From: an uncultured Faecalibacterium sp.
Lineage (GTDB): Bacteria > Bacillota > Clostridia > Oscillospirales > Ruminococcaceae
Direction of reading: 5' to 3'
Assembly (NCBI GenBank): GCA_900540455.1
Contig: UQGD01000002.1
Location: 101,917-165,916 of the forward strand
Length of the DNA stretch: 64,000 bases
The notes below the pieces were generated by a model. The model worked only from the letters and a program-made list of their open reading frames with translations, was not told where the DNA came from and ran no database searches. Below, one piece after another: positions 25,255 to 33,165 of the stretch (position 1 is the stretch's first letter; the number at the start of each line of letters is the position of its first letter). The translations under genes were made by a program, and so were the position numbers.

Positions 25255-25297
25255 AAAGAGCCAGCCGGGAAAACGATCCTGGCTGGCTCTTTGTTTT
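25255..25297 (+). terminator. Terminator after the small membrane protein gene
   Basis: AAAGAGCCAGCC (25255-25266) pairs with GGCTGGCTCTTT (25281-25292), followed by GTTTTT, 11 bp after the stop. Confidence 0.88.
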
Positions 25298-25549
25298 TGC
25301 ATACTGAACGGAAGAGATCCGGCCAACGAAAATCAAATGCGGCAGCTTCATGGAATGACTGCGCTGCACAAGCTCTGCCTTAAAAACATCCGCACATGGC
25401 ACGCGGCTGTTTGCTCGAGAAAAATCCGCGTACAGTGTGTGGTCAAAAAAGGGGGTGCGCAAAACCAAGTGGACTCGACGGCTTCAAAGACAGAAGCCCT
25501 AAAAATCTCCGGCAGAACAAAGAGAGAGGGGGATAATTTTTTGATTGTA

Positions 25550-25583
25550 TATATTTCGTATAATGCACGTTATACGAAATATA
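25550..25583. other. dif/lox-like recombination site (candidate)
   Basis: Two perfect 14-bp arms, TATATTTCGTATAA and TTATACGAAATATA, flank the 6-bp centre TGCACG. The inner 28 bp have the dif plan of 11+6+11. Against Escherichia coli dif, the left arm matches the XerC half at 7 of 11 positions and the right arm the XerD half at 8 of 11. Read as 13+8+13, each arm shares the core TTCGTATA with phage P1 loxP. A tyrosine recombinase gene ends 414 bp away. Genes on either side converge here, as expected at a chromosome terminus. Use as a Xer site is inferred from form and context. Confidence 0.7.
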
Positions 25584-25592
25584 GGGGAGTGA

Positions 25593-25614
25593 AAAAGCCC
25601 TCTTTCGGGCTTTT
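25593..25614 (+). terminator. Hairpin beside the dif-like site
   Basis: AAAAGCCC, a 6-base loop and GGGCTTTT form a terminator-like hairpin 9 bp from the palindrome. No plus-strand gene precedes it directly, so it may stop read-through into the site or act on an unannotated transcript. Confidence 0.5.
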
Positions 25615-25869
25615 CTGCTTTAACCGGCCCTCCGCAGTCCGGCTTGGCCTGTCACGGGGCTTTTGCAGCCGATTTTGCAGTTAACACAATTACTATTGTT
25701 TTTTCATGCAGTTTGCATTTACAGTGCCAACGGATCCTGCATTCTCTGTTCGCAGCAATTTTGTTGTATATATTCTGTTTGTTTTATTTTCACCGGTATC
25801 TCTTTAGTTCTATCTGAGGTTATTGCGGTCATTGATGTTTACGCATAGAGCTGTTTTTCGTCCTTACAA

Positions 25870-25902
25870 AAAACCGCACCAAGTTTTTCCGGGTGCGGTT
25901 TT
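25870..25902 (-). terminator. Terminator of radA-recombinase operon
   Basis: AAAACCGCACC and GGTGCGGTTTT pair around an 11-base loop. On the minus strand the stem is followed by TTTTTTG. It lies about 95 bp beyond the recombinase stop. Confidence 0.82.
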
Positions 25903-25996
25903 CAGGTCTTACACGTCTTATTTGATTCTGATGGCTGGTCACTTTATCCGCCAGCGATTTTTCGTGGATTTCTAGATGATCAGCGAAACCCGCAAT

Positions 25997-27211
25997 TTAT
26001 TCCCGCAGGTTCTCCAGATCTACATGCAGCCCCTCATTTGCTTGGCCAGAAAAAGCCTCCATCGGTCCAGCAGATCCCTCAGCCGAAGGATCAACGCCAT
26101 CCGGTTGTCCCGCCGGGTCTTGTACAGAAAGAACATCTCCGCTCTCCTGCTCTGTTCCGCCCTCTGTTGTATCCAAGATGATTTCTGCCGTTTTTTTCTT
26201 CCCGGCAGCCGCCCCCAAGGGGTTGGACTCGATCGCTGCCCGGACCTGAAATTCCTGCAGATGGGTATAAATTTGAGTCGTACCTACGTTGCTGTGTCCC
26301 AAAAGCTGCTTGAGCGTCAAAATGTCCACATTGCCTGTCTGATACATCAAGGTTGCAGCTGTATGCCGCAGTTTATGGGTAGAAAAACCTCTTAATCCCG
26401 CCGCTTTCATAGCACCTGTTACAAGCTGCTCTACTCTCCGGTTGGAGATCCGCTCTTTGCGCCGCCGGGTAATAAACACGGCTTTTTCTTTGGGGTTCAA
26501 TCCTTCCATTGTATTGCGCTTTGCAAGATAAAGCTGCAACGCCTCAATGCAGGCATCGTTCAGGTAGATCATTCGTTCTTTGTGACCTTTGCCGAATAAG
26601 CGGATCTGGCGTTGCTCCAGATCAATATCTCCCAGGTCCATGCCGACAAGCTCGGCCAGACGCATTCCGCAGTTCAAAAAAAGAACGACCATGCAGTAGT
26701 CCCGTTCCGGAAAATCACTCTGGAACTGCGTGCTTTCCAATAGCTCCAACGACTGCTCCCGTGTCAGATACTTAGGCAGTACCTTGTCCTGTTTGGGCGG
26801 GCGGATCGCTGCCGTAGGATCTTGTTCGATTCGATTGACCTGGTTGACCAGATAATCATAAAACCCGTGCAAACTAGCCAACCGCCGGGCAGTAGAGGAC
26901 TTTTTGTTGCCGCGCTCTTGATTTAAAAAATACAGGTACTCGTAAATGTCCTCTTTCGTGATGCTGGCCCAAAATGCAGTATCCAATCCTTTCGGATCGA
27001 CCTTATCCAGATCTGCGTCTTCTTCTACCAGACCACGCCGCCGCTTCATAAAACGGCTGAAACTGCGCAGGTCGCAATAGTAGCTGAATGCAGTATTGGC
27101 GCTTTTGCCGGCGATCACTTCCAGATATCGCACATACTCCACAATATCCGGCGATGCGTCTGTAAAGGGTTTATGTTTACCGGGGTTCTTTTCGTCCAGA
27201 TAAATCGACAT
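25997..27211 (-). CDS. Tyrosine recombinase, Xer-like, with acidic C-terminal tail
   Basis: A 404-residue tyrosine recombinase. An N-terminal SAM-like core-binding domain (about 20-135) precedes the catalytic domain. All catalytic residues can be placed: Arg184 (CGMRLAEL), Lys208 (GKGHKER), His279 and Arg282 (THKLRHTAATL), His306 (LLGHSNVG) and nucleophile Tyr315 (TTQIYTH). After about residue 332 comes a ~70-residue acidic, Gly/Ser/Glu-rich tail not found in usual XerC/XerD (~300 residues). It lies 17 bp after radA, with a dif-like site nearby. Most likely the housekeeping Xer recombinase rather than a phage integrase; no att sites, excisionase or mobile cargo are seen. Confidence 0.88.
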   Translation of the reverse strand: MSIYLDEKNPGKHKPFTDASPDIVEYVRYLEVIAGKSANTAFSYYCDLRSFSRFMKRRRGLVEEDADLDKVDPKGLDTAFWASITKEDIYEYLYFLNQERGNKKSSTARRLASLHGFYDYLVNQVNRIEQDPTAAIRPPKQDKVLPKYLTREQSLELLESTQFQSDFPERDYCMVVLFLNCGMRLAELVGMDLGDIDLEQRQIRLFGKGHKERMIYLNDACIEALQLYLAKRNTMEGLNPKEKAVFITRRRKERISNRRVEQLVTGAMKAAGLRGFSTHKLRHTAATLMYQTGNVDILTLKQLLGHSNVGTTQIYTHLQEFQVRAAIESNPLGAAAGKKKTAEIILDTTEGGTEQESGDVLSVQDPAGQPDGVDPSAEGSAGPMEAFSGQANEGLHVDLENLRE

Positions 27212-27228
27212 AGCTCTCCCCTTCCCTT

Positions 27229-28635
27229 TTACAAACGATCTGACTTTAATGCTGTAACAGCGTCCGACAGATAAGCGGCTCCTACCAGCTTCATTCCCGG
27301 ATAATCCGCCGGGTCCAGATGTGCAAGGCTGTGCCGCGGCACAACTGCCAGCTCGAAGCCAATGCGTTCGGCCTCATGCAAGCGCTGTTCCAGGTTTGGC
27401 ACACTGCGCACCTCTCCCCCCAAGCCTACCTCTCCAATGGCGATCAGCTTATCACTGATGGGATGATCCATCAACGAGGAAACCATGCTCAAACATACTG
27501 CCAGGTCACAGGCCGTATCCCGCAGAGCAATTCCTCCAACGATGTTTACATATACATCCAGACTGCCAAAAAAGAAACCAGCTCGCTTCTCCAATACAGC
27601 GATCAGCAGATTCATTCGGTTATAGTCATATCCGCTGCAAGCCCGCCGGGGCGTTGGAAAATTGGTCTTTGTCACAAGCGCTTGGATCTCGCTCAGGATC
27701 GGGCGGGTGCCCTCCATCGTACAGGTGACGCAGTTGCCCGACACGCCTAAAGGACGGCCTTCCAGCAGCATCTGAGAGGGATTTTCGATCTCTGCCAGGC
27801 CCTGCCCTGTCATATCAAACATACCGATCTCATTGGTGGAGCCATAGCGGTTTTTGGCTGCCCGCAGGATACGGTATGGCAGCATCTTATCCCCTTCAAA
27901 GTAAAGCACGGTATCCACGATGTGCTCCATGACTTTAGGACCAGCGATCGCACCATCCTTATTTACATGACCCACGATGAACATGGGGATCTCCTGCTTT
28001 TTGGCTACTGCCAATAGCCGGGCGGCGCTTTCCTTTACTTGGCTTACCGTACCGGAGGAAGAAGAGATGTCCATGCATCGCATCGTTTGGATCGAGTCGA
28101 TGACCACCAACTCCGGCTTGTCCTTTTCAATCAGTCCGCAGATCTCATCCACGTCATTTTCTGCCGCCAGATAGATATTCTGCTGCGGCAGTTTGAGCCG
28201 AGCGGCACGCAGTTTGACCTGGCGCACAGATTCCTCGCCTGTTATATACAGCACAGTATGCTGATTGGAGATCGCACCGCAAAGCTGCAGAAGCATCGTG
28301 GATTTGCCCACACCCGGCTCACCGCTGAGCAATACGACTCCGCCCAGCACGATACCACCGCCCAATACTCGGTCCAATTCTGTGATCCCCGTAAGGATGC
28401 GGCTCTTTTCTTCTGTCGTGCTGATATCGGCCAGCCGCCGGGCAGACAGATGGGTCACCCCCTCCTGCCGGACCGTCATTTTAGCCGCAGCAGTCCCCGC
28501 CTTTGGCTCCTGAGCTACTACGTCCTCGTTCATCGTATTCCAGCTTCCGCAGCTAGGGCAGCGCCCCATCCAGCGAGGGCTGGTCTCCCCACAGTTGGAA
28601 CAGACATATACGGTTTTTAGTCTCGGTTCTTTCAT
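27229..28635 (-). CDS. radA: DNA repair protein RadA
   Basis: A 468-residue RadA (Sms). The N-terminal zinc finger is CSNCGETSPRWMGRCPSCG; the RecA-like ATPase has GEPGVGKSTMLLQL (Walker A) near residue 100 and LVVIDSIQT (Walker B); the RadA-specific motif KNRYGSTNEIGMF and the C-terminal Lon-protease-like domain with DLAVCLSMVSSL follow. RadA drives branch migration in recombination. First gene of a two-gene operon with the Xer-like recombinase. Confidence 0.96.
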   Translation of the reverse strand: MKEPRLKTVYVCSNCGETSPRWMGRCPSCGSWNTMNEDVVAQEPKAGTAAAKMTVRQEGVTHLSARRLADISTTEEKSRILTGITELDRVLGGGIVLGGVVLLSGEPGVGKSTMLLQLCGAISNQHTVLYITGEESVRQVKLRAARLKLPQQNIYLAAENDVDEICGLIEKDKPELVVIDSIQTMRCMDISSSSGTVSQVKESAARLLAVAKKQEIPMFIVGHVNKDGAIAGPKVMEHIVDTVLYFEGDKMLPYRILRAAKNRYGSTNEIGMFDMTGQGLAEIENPSQMLLEGRPLGVSGNCVTCTMEGTRPILSEIQALVTKTNFPTPRRACSGYDYNRMNLLIAVLEKRAGFFFGSLDVYVNIVGGIALRDTACDLAVCLSMVSSLMDHPISDKLIAIGEVGLGGEVRSVPNLEQRLHEAERIGFELAVVPRHSLAHLDPADYPGMKLVGAAYLSDAVTALKSDRL

Positions 28636-28713
28636 AGATACTCCTCGATTGCTCTTCCAGTAATGCTTCTATGATACCACATCATCGGTTGTTTTTCCTG
28701 CGTTTTTTGAAAA

Positions 28714-29460
28714 TTACGATCCCAGTCGATTGAGCAGGCATAAAAGCCCTGTTGCCGCACCGCACAACGGCGCAAATACTGCTGCAAACAACAAATATTG
28801 TCCGACCAATCCCCTTGCATTTCCCGCTATTGGTACGGGGATTTTTCCGCCGAAAGAGACGCTGTGCAGCCGTGAGCATACCTGCAAAGCAGAAGTTCCA
28901 AATAAGCACAGACATCCAGCGGCAATCGCCGCCGGGATACCGCCTAATAGAAGATAAACAAGCGATTGCGGCAGTTGAAATTCTCCGAGCAACGGCGCGC
29001 TGATCAGACCTGTACCAATACCATATAAGATCACAAACAAAAACACAGGCAGCGGCCCCAATGCAGATAAGCCGAGAAGCAATACAGCTGTCAATGCGCC
29101 TGCCACCGTAAGATACTCTGCCAAAAACAATCCAACCGCGGCGCCGCTGTCCTGTGCTGCAAACAACTTTTGCCAGCAGGTCAGGTAATAGGTCAGCAGC
29201 TGGATATCCCCCCTATCGCAGAGGGCGCGCAGTACGCCCGCCAGGGCGGTGCCGAACAAATACGCCGCTGCCAGCATGAGACAGTCCTGCGTTGCAGAGT
29301 CTTTTCTCCGCCGGACAGGATGGGACTTGCCCTCCCAATCATCAGACGGTGTTTTCTTTTTATTCACCTGCTCTTGCGGCAGAGTTTCAGGTAAAGATTC
29401 TGGTATGGGCAGCGTTTGTTCTGCAGGTGGTATGTTGGACGGCTGTTGATTTACCCACAT
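28714..29460 (-). CDS. SpoIIM-like membrane protein (tentative)
   Basis: A 248-residue protein. The first ~65 residues are proline-rich and charged and probably cytoplasmic. At least five membrane spans follow from about residue 68. The stretch AVLLLGLSALGPLPVFLFVILYGIGTG and the AEYLTVAGAL segment before it resemble stage II sporulation protein M, which helps dissolve septal wall during engulfment. The match is by eye and weak. ATG 29460 is preceded by GGGAGGGAG. Last of yajC-TIGR04086-this gene. Confidence 0.5.
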   Translation of the reverse strand: MWVNQQPSNIPPAEQTLPIPESLPETLPQEQVNKKKTPSDDWEGKSHPVRRRKDSATQDCLMLAAAYLFGTALAGVLRALCDRGDIQLLTYYLTCWQKLFAAQDSGAAVGLFLAEYLTVAGALTAVLLLGLSALGPLPVFLFVILYGIGTGLISAPLLGEFQLPQSLVYLLLGGIPAAIAAGCLCLFGTSALQVCSRLHSVSFGGKIPVPIAGNARGLVGQYLLFAAVFAPLCGAATGLLCLLNRLGS

Positions 29461-29525
29461 GGTTTTTCTCCCTCCCGATCGGGACAGCGGTGAGGACTTC
29501 CCCACCGCTTCCGCTCTCGATCTAT

Positions 29526-29933
29526 TCAGCGTAAACTTGCCCTGCGATGACGGCGCTGTGCCCGCAGCATCCCAAGTGCGCCTCCCGCACAGCCCAAAAA
29601 GACCACCAGACCCAGCCGGGATGCCTGGAGAGGGTCCGGAACAATCCCTTTCGTTAACTGCAGTATCAGCAGACAAAGGGCGAACAGACCGCCTTCCGCG
29701 ATTCCGTATACAAGTCCCCTGCGGCCATACCAAGCCGCCGCCAGCCAGCCGCTGAACAGGCTCCCGGCGCTGACAGCGGCCGTAGCCAGCGGCCAAGCAG
29801 TGGACGGCGGAAGCATTTGAGATGCCATCAAAGCCGCCATACCGGCCGTACACCCTGCAGCAGCCCCAGCCCCCAGAAGCAATGAACACAGCAGCGGACC
29901 CAGCCCTGCCATTGGTTTGTTTTTTTCAGACAT
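29526..29933 (-). CDS. TIGR04086 family membrane protein
   Basis: A 135-residue protein with four hydrophobic spans (GLGPLLCSLLLGAGAAAGCTAG; LATAAVSAGSLFSGWLAAAWY; GIAEGGLFALCLLILQL; LGLVVFLGCAGGALGML). Length, span pattern and position directly after yajC match the TIGR04086/YrzE-like family of Clostridia, of unknown function. Its ribosome site GGGAGG lies within the 3' arm of the hairpin that follows yajC, so translation may depend on that structure. Confidence 0.7.
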   Translation of the reverse strand: MSEKNKPMAGLGPLLCSLLLGAGAAAGCTAGMAALMASQMLPPSTAWPLATAAVSAGSLFSGWLAAAWYGRRGLVYGIAEGGLFALCLLILQLTKGIVPDPLQASRLGLVVFLGCAGGALGMLRAQRRHRRASLR

Positions 29934-29935
29934 AT

Positions 29936-29978
29936 AAAAACGCGCCTCCCTGCAACATATCTATGCAGGCAGACGCGC
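29936..29978 (-). terminator. Terminator after yajC that contains the next gene's ribosome site
   Basis: On the minus strand a stem of about 14 bp (5' arm GCGCGTCTGCCTGCA; 3' arm TGCAGGGAGGCGCG) with a 9-base loop is followed by TTTTT. The 3' arm holds GGGAGG, 11 nt before ATG 29933. It can therefore both end yajC transcripts and mask translation of the next gene in transcripts that read through. Confidence 0.75.
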
Positions 29979-29998
29979 TGACTATGCGTTATGAGAGC

Positions 29999-30322
29999 TT
30001 ACTTTTTGTTGGAGGTAGCGGGGGCATTGCTCATATCCAGCTTTTCCACAGCGCTGATGGCAGTCTTGAGGAAACGGATCTTGATGCGGTCTGCACCGGT
30101 CTCCAGCACGAAGGTGTCATCCTTGATCGCAACCACACGGCCGATAACGCCGCCGATGGTGGTGACCTGGTCGCCGATCTCCAGGCTCTTGCGCATGGCG
30201 GCATCCTTCTTCTCCTGCTTCTTCTGGGGGCGGTAGATCATGAAGTACAGCAGCACCAGCATCAGCGCCATGGTGAAGAACAGGCTGATATAGCCCTCGG
30301 TCGTAGTCGTCAGAAATTGCAT
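29999..30322 (-). CDS. yajC: Preprotein translocase subunit YajC
   Basis: A 107-residue protein with one N-terminal membrane span (GYISLFFTMALMLVLLYFMI) followed by RPQKKQEKKDAAMRKSLEIGDQVTTIGGVIGRVV, the YajC signature. It is an accessory of the Sec-YajC-SecDF complex. Follows tgt and queA, the common bacterial queA-tgt-yajC order. Confidence 0.94.
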   Translation of the reverse strand: MQFLTTTTEGYISLFFTMALMLVLLYFMIYRPQKKQEKKDAAMRKSLEIGDQVTTIGGVIGRVVAIKDDTFVLETGADRIKIRFLKTAISAVEKLDMSNAPATSNKK

Positions 30323-30395
30323 GGGGCAAAATCTCCTCTCAAATTCATATAACGCTATTATACTGCCTTATACGTTGTGTTTCAAGCTTAAAATC

Positions 30396-31541
30396 TTAAA
30401 TTCTTGTGTCCAGCAGATGCACATAGCGATCATGGAAGGCCGTAAAGGTGCCGGCATCCAATTCATCCCGGATGCGCTCCATCAAATGGTTGTAGAACCA
30501 CAGATTGTGCATCACAGCCAAACGCATTCCCAGCAGCTCCTCTGCCTTGAACAGGTGGCGGATATAGGCGCGGGAGTAATTGCGGCAGGCAGGACATCCG
30601 CAGGCCGGATCAATGGGGCGCTCATCCCGCTCATATTTGGCGTTTTTGATATTGATTACACCATTCCAGGTGTTCAGGTGGCCGTGGCGGGCGTTGCGGC
30701 TGGGCATCACACAGTCGAACAGATCTACGCCGCGGGCCACAGCCTCAATAATATTGCCCGGGGTACCGACGCCCATCAGATAACGAACCTTATCCTTGGG
30801 CATATACGGTTCCACCTGGCTGATCATCTCATACATTACCTCAGCAGGCTCGCCTACTGCCAGGCCGCCAATGGCGTAGCCGTCCAGATCCAGCTCTACA
30901 ATGCGCTGGATGTGCTCCACCCGAAGATCTGCAAAGGTGCAGCCCTGGTTGATGCCAAACAGCAGCTGATCGGGGTTTACCGCCTTGCCTTCCTGCTTGA
31001 GACGGGCCATCTCGGCTTTGCACCGTGCCAGCCAACGAGTGGTCCGCTCACAGCTGGCCTTAGAGTATGCATGCTGGGCCGGATTCTCCACACACTCATC
31101 AAAAGCCATGGCAATGGTAGAACCCAGATTCGCCTGGATCTGCATACTCTGCTCCGGACCCATAAAGATGCGATGGCCGTCCAGATGAGAAGCGAAGGTA
31201 ACACCCTCCTCCGTGATCTTGCGAAGCTTGGCCAGGCTGAACACCTGGAATCCGCCGCTGTCGGTCAGGATCGGACCGTCCCAACGGGTGAATTTGTGCA
31301 GACCACCCATATCTGCTACCAGCTGATCGCCGGGACGAAGGTGCAGATGATAGGTATTGCACAGCATCACCTGTGCGCCGATCTGCTTGAGGTCCTGGGC
31401 GGACAGACCGCCCTTGATCGCACCTGCGGTGGCTACGTTCTGGAATGCGGGGGTCTGCACGGTGCCGTGCACCGTTTTGAACTCACCCCGCCGGGCCGTA
31501 TGCTCCTGCTTGAGCAGGCGGAAGGTCGTTAAAGAAGGCAT
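30396..31541 (-). CDS. tgt: tRNA-guanine transglycosylase
   Basis: A 381-residue bacterial Tgt. Visible signatures are the active-site region ILTDSGGFQVFSLAKLRKI (nucleophile Asp), DLDGYAIGGLAVGEP, and the zinc site with DPACGCPACRNYSRAYIRHL. It exchanges guanine 34 for preQ1 in tRNAs with GUN anticodons, in the queuosine pathway with QueA encoded just upstream. Starts at ATG 31541 behind GAAAGGA. A separate promoter is predicted. Confidence 0.97.
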   Translation of the reverse strand: MPSLTTFRLLKQEHTARRGEFKTVHGTVQTPAFQNVATAGAIKGGLSAQDLKQIGAQVMLCNTYHLHLRPGDQLVADMGGLHKFTRWDGPILTDSGGFQVFSLAKLRKITEEGVTFASHLDGHRIFMGPEQSMQIQANLGSTIAMAFDECVENPAQHAYSKASCERTTRWLARCKAEMARLKQEGKAVNPDQLLFGINQGCTFADLRVEHIQRIVELDLDGYAIGGLAVGEPAEVMYEMISQVEPYMPKDKVRYLMGVGTPGNIIEAVARGVDLFDCVMPSRNARHGHLNTWNGVINIKNAKYERDERPIDPACGCPACRNYSRAYIRHLFKAEELLGMRLAVMHNLWFYNHLMERIRDELDAGTFTAFHDRYVHLLDTRI

Positions 31542-31707
31542 ATGTTTCAGATTCCTTTCTTACACGGAAAACAGCCGTGCGTTCTCAGTACACCGCCGGG
31601 AGCGGTGCAGCGGGTCAAAAAGGCATTTTGCCGTTTTTCTTCTGCGGATGCAGACGGTTCGATCTTGCAGGATGTCTTACGCATCTCTTTGCAAGGTCAT
31701 TCCTTTT

Positions 31708-31736
31708 TATTGTACCACAGCCCACGATTCCTGACA
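31708..31736 (-). promoter_or_regulatory. Promoter of tgt-yajC
   Basis: On the minus strand TTGTCA (31731-31736) and TACAAT (31708-31713) are separated by 17 bp. Confidence 0.68.
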
Positions 31737-31922
31737 AGTAAAACGCTGCGCTGTACAGCGGTCCCATCGAGATTCCGATGGCTGTAAAAAAACAGGACCC
31801 CTCCGCCTGCTATGTGCAGGGGCAGTATCCCGCAAACTTTTGTCCAGAGAATGGACTTACCACCTCTATCCGTTTCAAAACCGGACTTGAACTTCGATTT
31901 TCCTACAAACAGCCAGAATAGT

Positions 31923-31958
31923 AAAAAGCCCCGGAACCGCATGGCTCCAGGGCTTTTT
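31923..31958 (-). terminator. Terminator after queA
   Basis: Arms beginning AAAAAGCCCCGGA and ending TCCAGGGCTTTTT pair with one mismatch around a short loop, 27 bp beyond the queA stop; flanked by T on the minus strand. Confidence 0.82.
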
Positions 31959-31985
31959 CGCTCTTCGTCAAGAACTAAGCATCCG

Positions 31986-33014
31986 TCACAGGATCAGCAT
32001 CGCATCGCCAAAGGAAAAGAAGCGATACTTTTCCTCCACAGCTACGCGGTAAGCTTCCATGGTCTTTTCGTAGCCATAGAAAGCGGACACCAGCATGATC
32101 AGAGTGCTTTCCGGCAGGTGGAAGTTGGTGATCAGGCCATCGATGCACCGCAGCGATACGCCGGGATACAGGAAGATCTCGGTGTTTCCGCTGCAGGGAC
32201 GGATCTCGCCGTATTTGGCAGCTACAGCCTCCAGAGTACGGCAGCTGGTGGTGCCTACAGCGATCACCCGGCGGCCCGCTGCCTTGGCAGCCTGGATCTT
32301 ATGGGCGGTCTCCTCGTCGATGCAATACCACTCGCTGTGCATCTTATGGTCGGTGATCTCATCCTCCTGCACGGGGCGGAAGGTTCCAAGGCCCACATGC
32401 AGGGTCACTTCAGCAAACTCCACGCCCTTGGCACGCAATGCCTCCATCAGCTGCGGGGTAAAATGCAGCCCGGCGGTGGGAGCAGCCGCACTGCCCAGCT
32501 CTTTGGCGTATACCGTCTGATACTGACTTTGATCCTCCAACTGCTGGGTGATGTAGGGCGGCAGCGGCATTTTTCCAAACTCGTCCAGCTTTTCATAAAG
32601 AGTCTCGGTATCGTAATAGAATGTAACGAGCTTGTTGCCGTCTTCCAGCGTCTCATCCACTACAGCATTCAGGGTGCCGTCGCCAAACCGCACCTGTGTG
32701 CCCGGCTGCATCCGTTTTCCGGGCTTAGCCAGACACTCCCACTGGTCGCCTTTGACCTGGCGCAGCAGCAGCAGCTCACAGACTGCGCCGGTGGGCTGCT
32801 TGACGCCTACGATACGCGCAGGCAGGACCTTGGAGTTGTTGACCACCAACAGATCCCCGGGTTCCAACAGATCCGGCAGGTCGTGGAAGATCTTATGCTC
32901 AATGCGGTCACTGGAGCGATCCAGCACCATCAGCCGGGCTGCGTCCCGGGGAGAGACCGGCTGCTGGGCTATATACTCTTTGGGTAAATCGTACCAAAAA
33001 TCTTTTTTCAACAT
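31986..33014 (-). CDS. queA: S-adenosylmethionine:tRNA ribosyltransferase-isomerase QueA
   Basis: A 342-residue QueA. Motifs: DFWYDLPKEYIAQQPVSPRDAARLMVLDR at the start, NNSKVLPARIVG, AAPTAGLHFTPQLM, VTLHVGLGTFRPV and TNFHLPESTLIMLVSAFYG near the end. It builds epoxyqueuosine on tRNA after Tgt. I chose ATG 33014 because MLKKDFWYDLP is the usual start; ATG 33023 is three codons upstream and nearer to GGAAAGG, so the start is uncertain by three residues. Confidence 0.96.
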   Translation of the reverse strand: MLKKDFWYDLPKEYIAQQPVSPRDAARLMVLDRSSDRIEHKIFHDLPDLLEPGDLLVVNNSKVLPARIVGVKQPTGAVCELLLLRQVKGDQWECLAKPGKRMQPGTQVRFGDGTLNAVVDETLEDGNKLVTFYYDTETLYEKLDEFGKMPLPPYITQQLEDQSQYQTVYAKELGSAAAPTAGLHFTPQLMEALRAKGVEFAEVTLHVGLGTFRPVQEDEITDHKMHSEWYCIDEETAHKIQAAKAAGRRVIAVGTTSCRTLEAVAAKYGEIRPCSGNTEIFLYPGVSLRCIDGLITNFHLPESTLIMLVSAFYGYEKTMEAYRVAVEEKYRFFSFGDAMLIL

Positions 33015-33038
33015 GGTGTGCATTTGCCTTTCCGGTGA

Positions 33039-33068
33039 TTGACAGGGGCACCGTATCAATGTTATTAT
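33039..33068 (+). promoter_or_regulatory. Promoter of the asd-dap cluster
   Basis: TTGACA (33039-33044), 18-bp spacer, TATTAT (33063-33068). Leader about 90 nt to the asd ATG. Lies in the 150-bp divergent gap with queA. I saw no lysine riboswitch in the leader, which is too short for one. Confidence 0.6.
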
Positions 33069-33165
33069 AAAGTTCATACAAACAGGTTCTATTATATTGC
33101 ATGGGCCGCCGCAATGCAAGCGTTGCCCGATGTAAATTTGATTTTTGAAAGGATTGGTGCTGGAT

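Larger units (their letters stand above)
25298..25996. other. Gene-free region carrying a dif-like site
   Basis: About 700 bp without a convincing gene. An open frame at 25337-25684 runs across the palindrome but has no ribosome site, no recognisable fold and odd composition, so I reject it. The region holds the 34-bp palindrome (25550-25583), a hairpin (25593-25614), an AT-rich stretch to about 25850, and the minus-strand terminator of the recombinase gene (25870-25902). Confidence 0.7.
31542..31985 (-). other. queA-tgt intergenic region with a long tgt leader
   Basis: About 440 bp without a convincing gene. On the minus strand it holds, in order, the queA terminator (31923-31958), about 180 bp with nothing I can name, the tgt promoter (31708-31736), and a leader of about 160 nt before tgt. 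I looked for a preQ1 riboswitch in the leader and did not find a recognisable one. The open frame at 31697-31942 crosses the terminator and is rejected. Confidence 0.6.

Noticed and set aside
25541..25564. Promoter-like TTGATT and TATAAT at the palindrome
   Set aside because: The spacing is only 12 bp, too short for a sigma-A promoter; the TATAAT is part of the recombination-site arm.
25337..25684. 115-codon open frame across the dif-like palindrome
   Set aside because: No ribosome site, no hydrophobic or domain pattern, and it would code through the palindrome and hairpin.
25997..27211. Recombinase as an integrase of a mobile element
   Set aside because: No phage, conjugation or cargo genes, no excisionase, no att duplication; operon with radA and Xer-like sequence argue for a housekeeping role.
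31697..31942. 81-codon minus-strand open frame between queA and tgt
   Set aside because: It begins inside the queA terminator, and its end overlaps the predicted tgt promoter.
33069..33165. Lysine riboswitch before asd
   Set aside because: The leader is under 100 nt and lacks the lysine-box landmarks.
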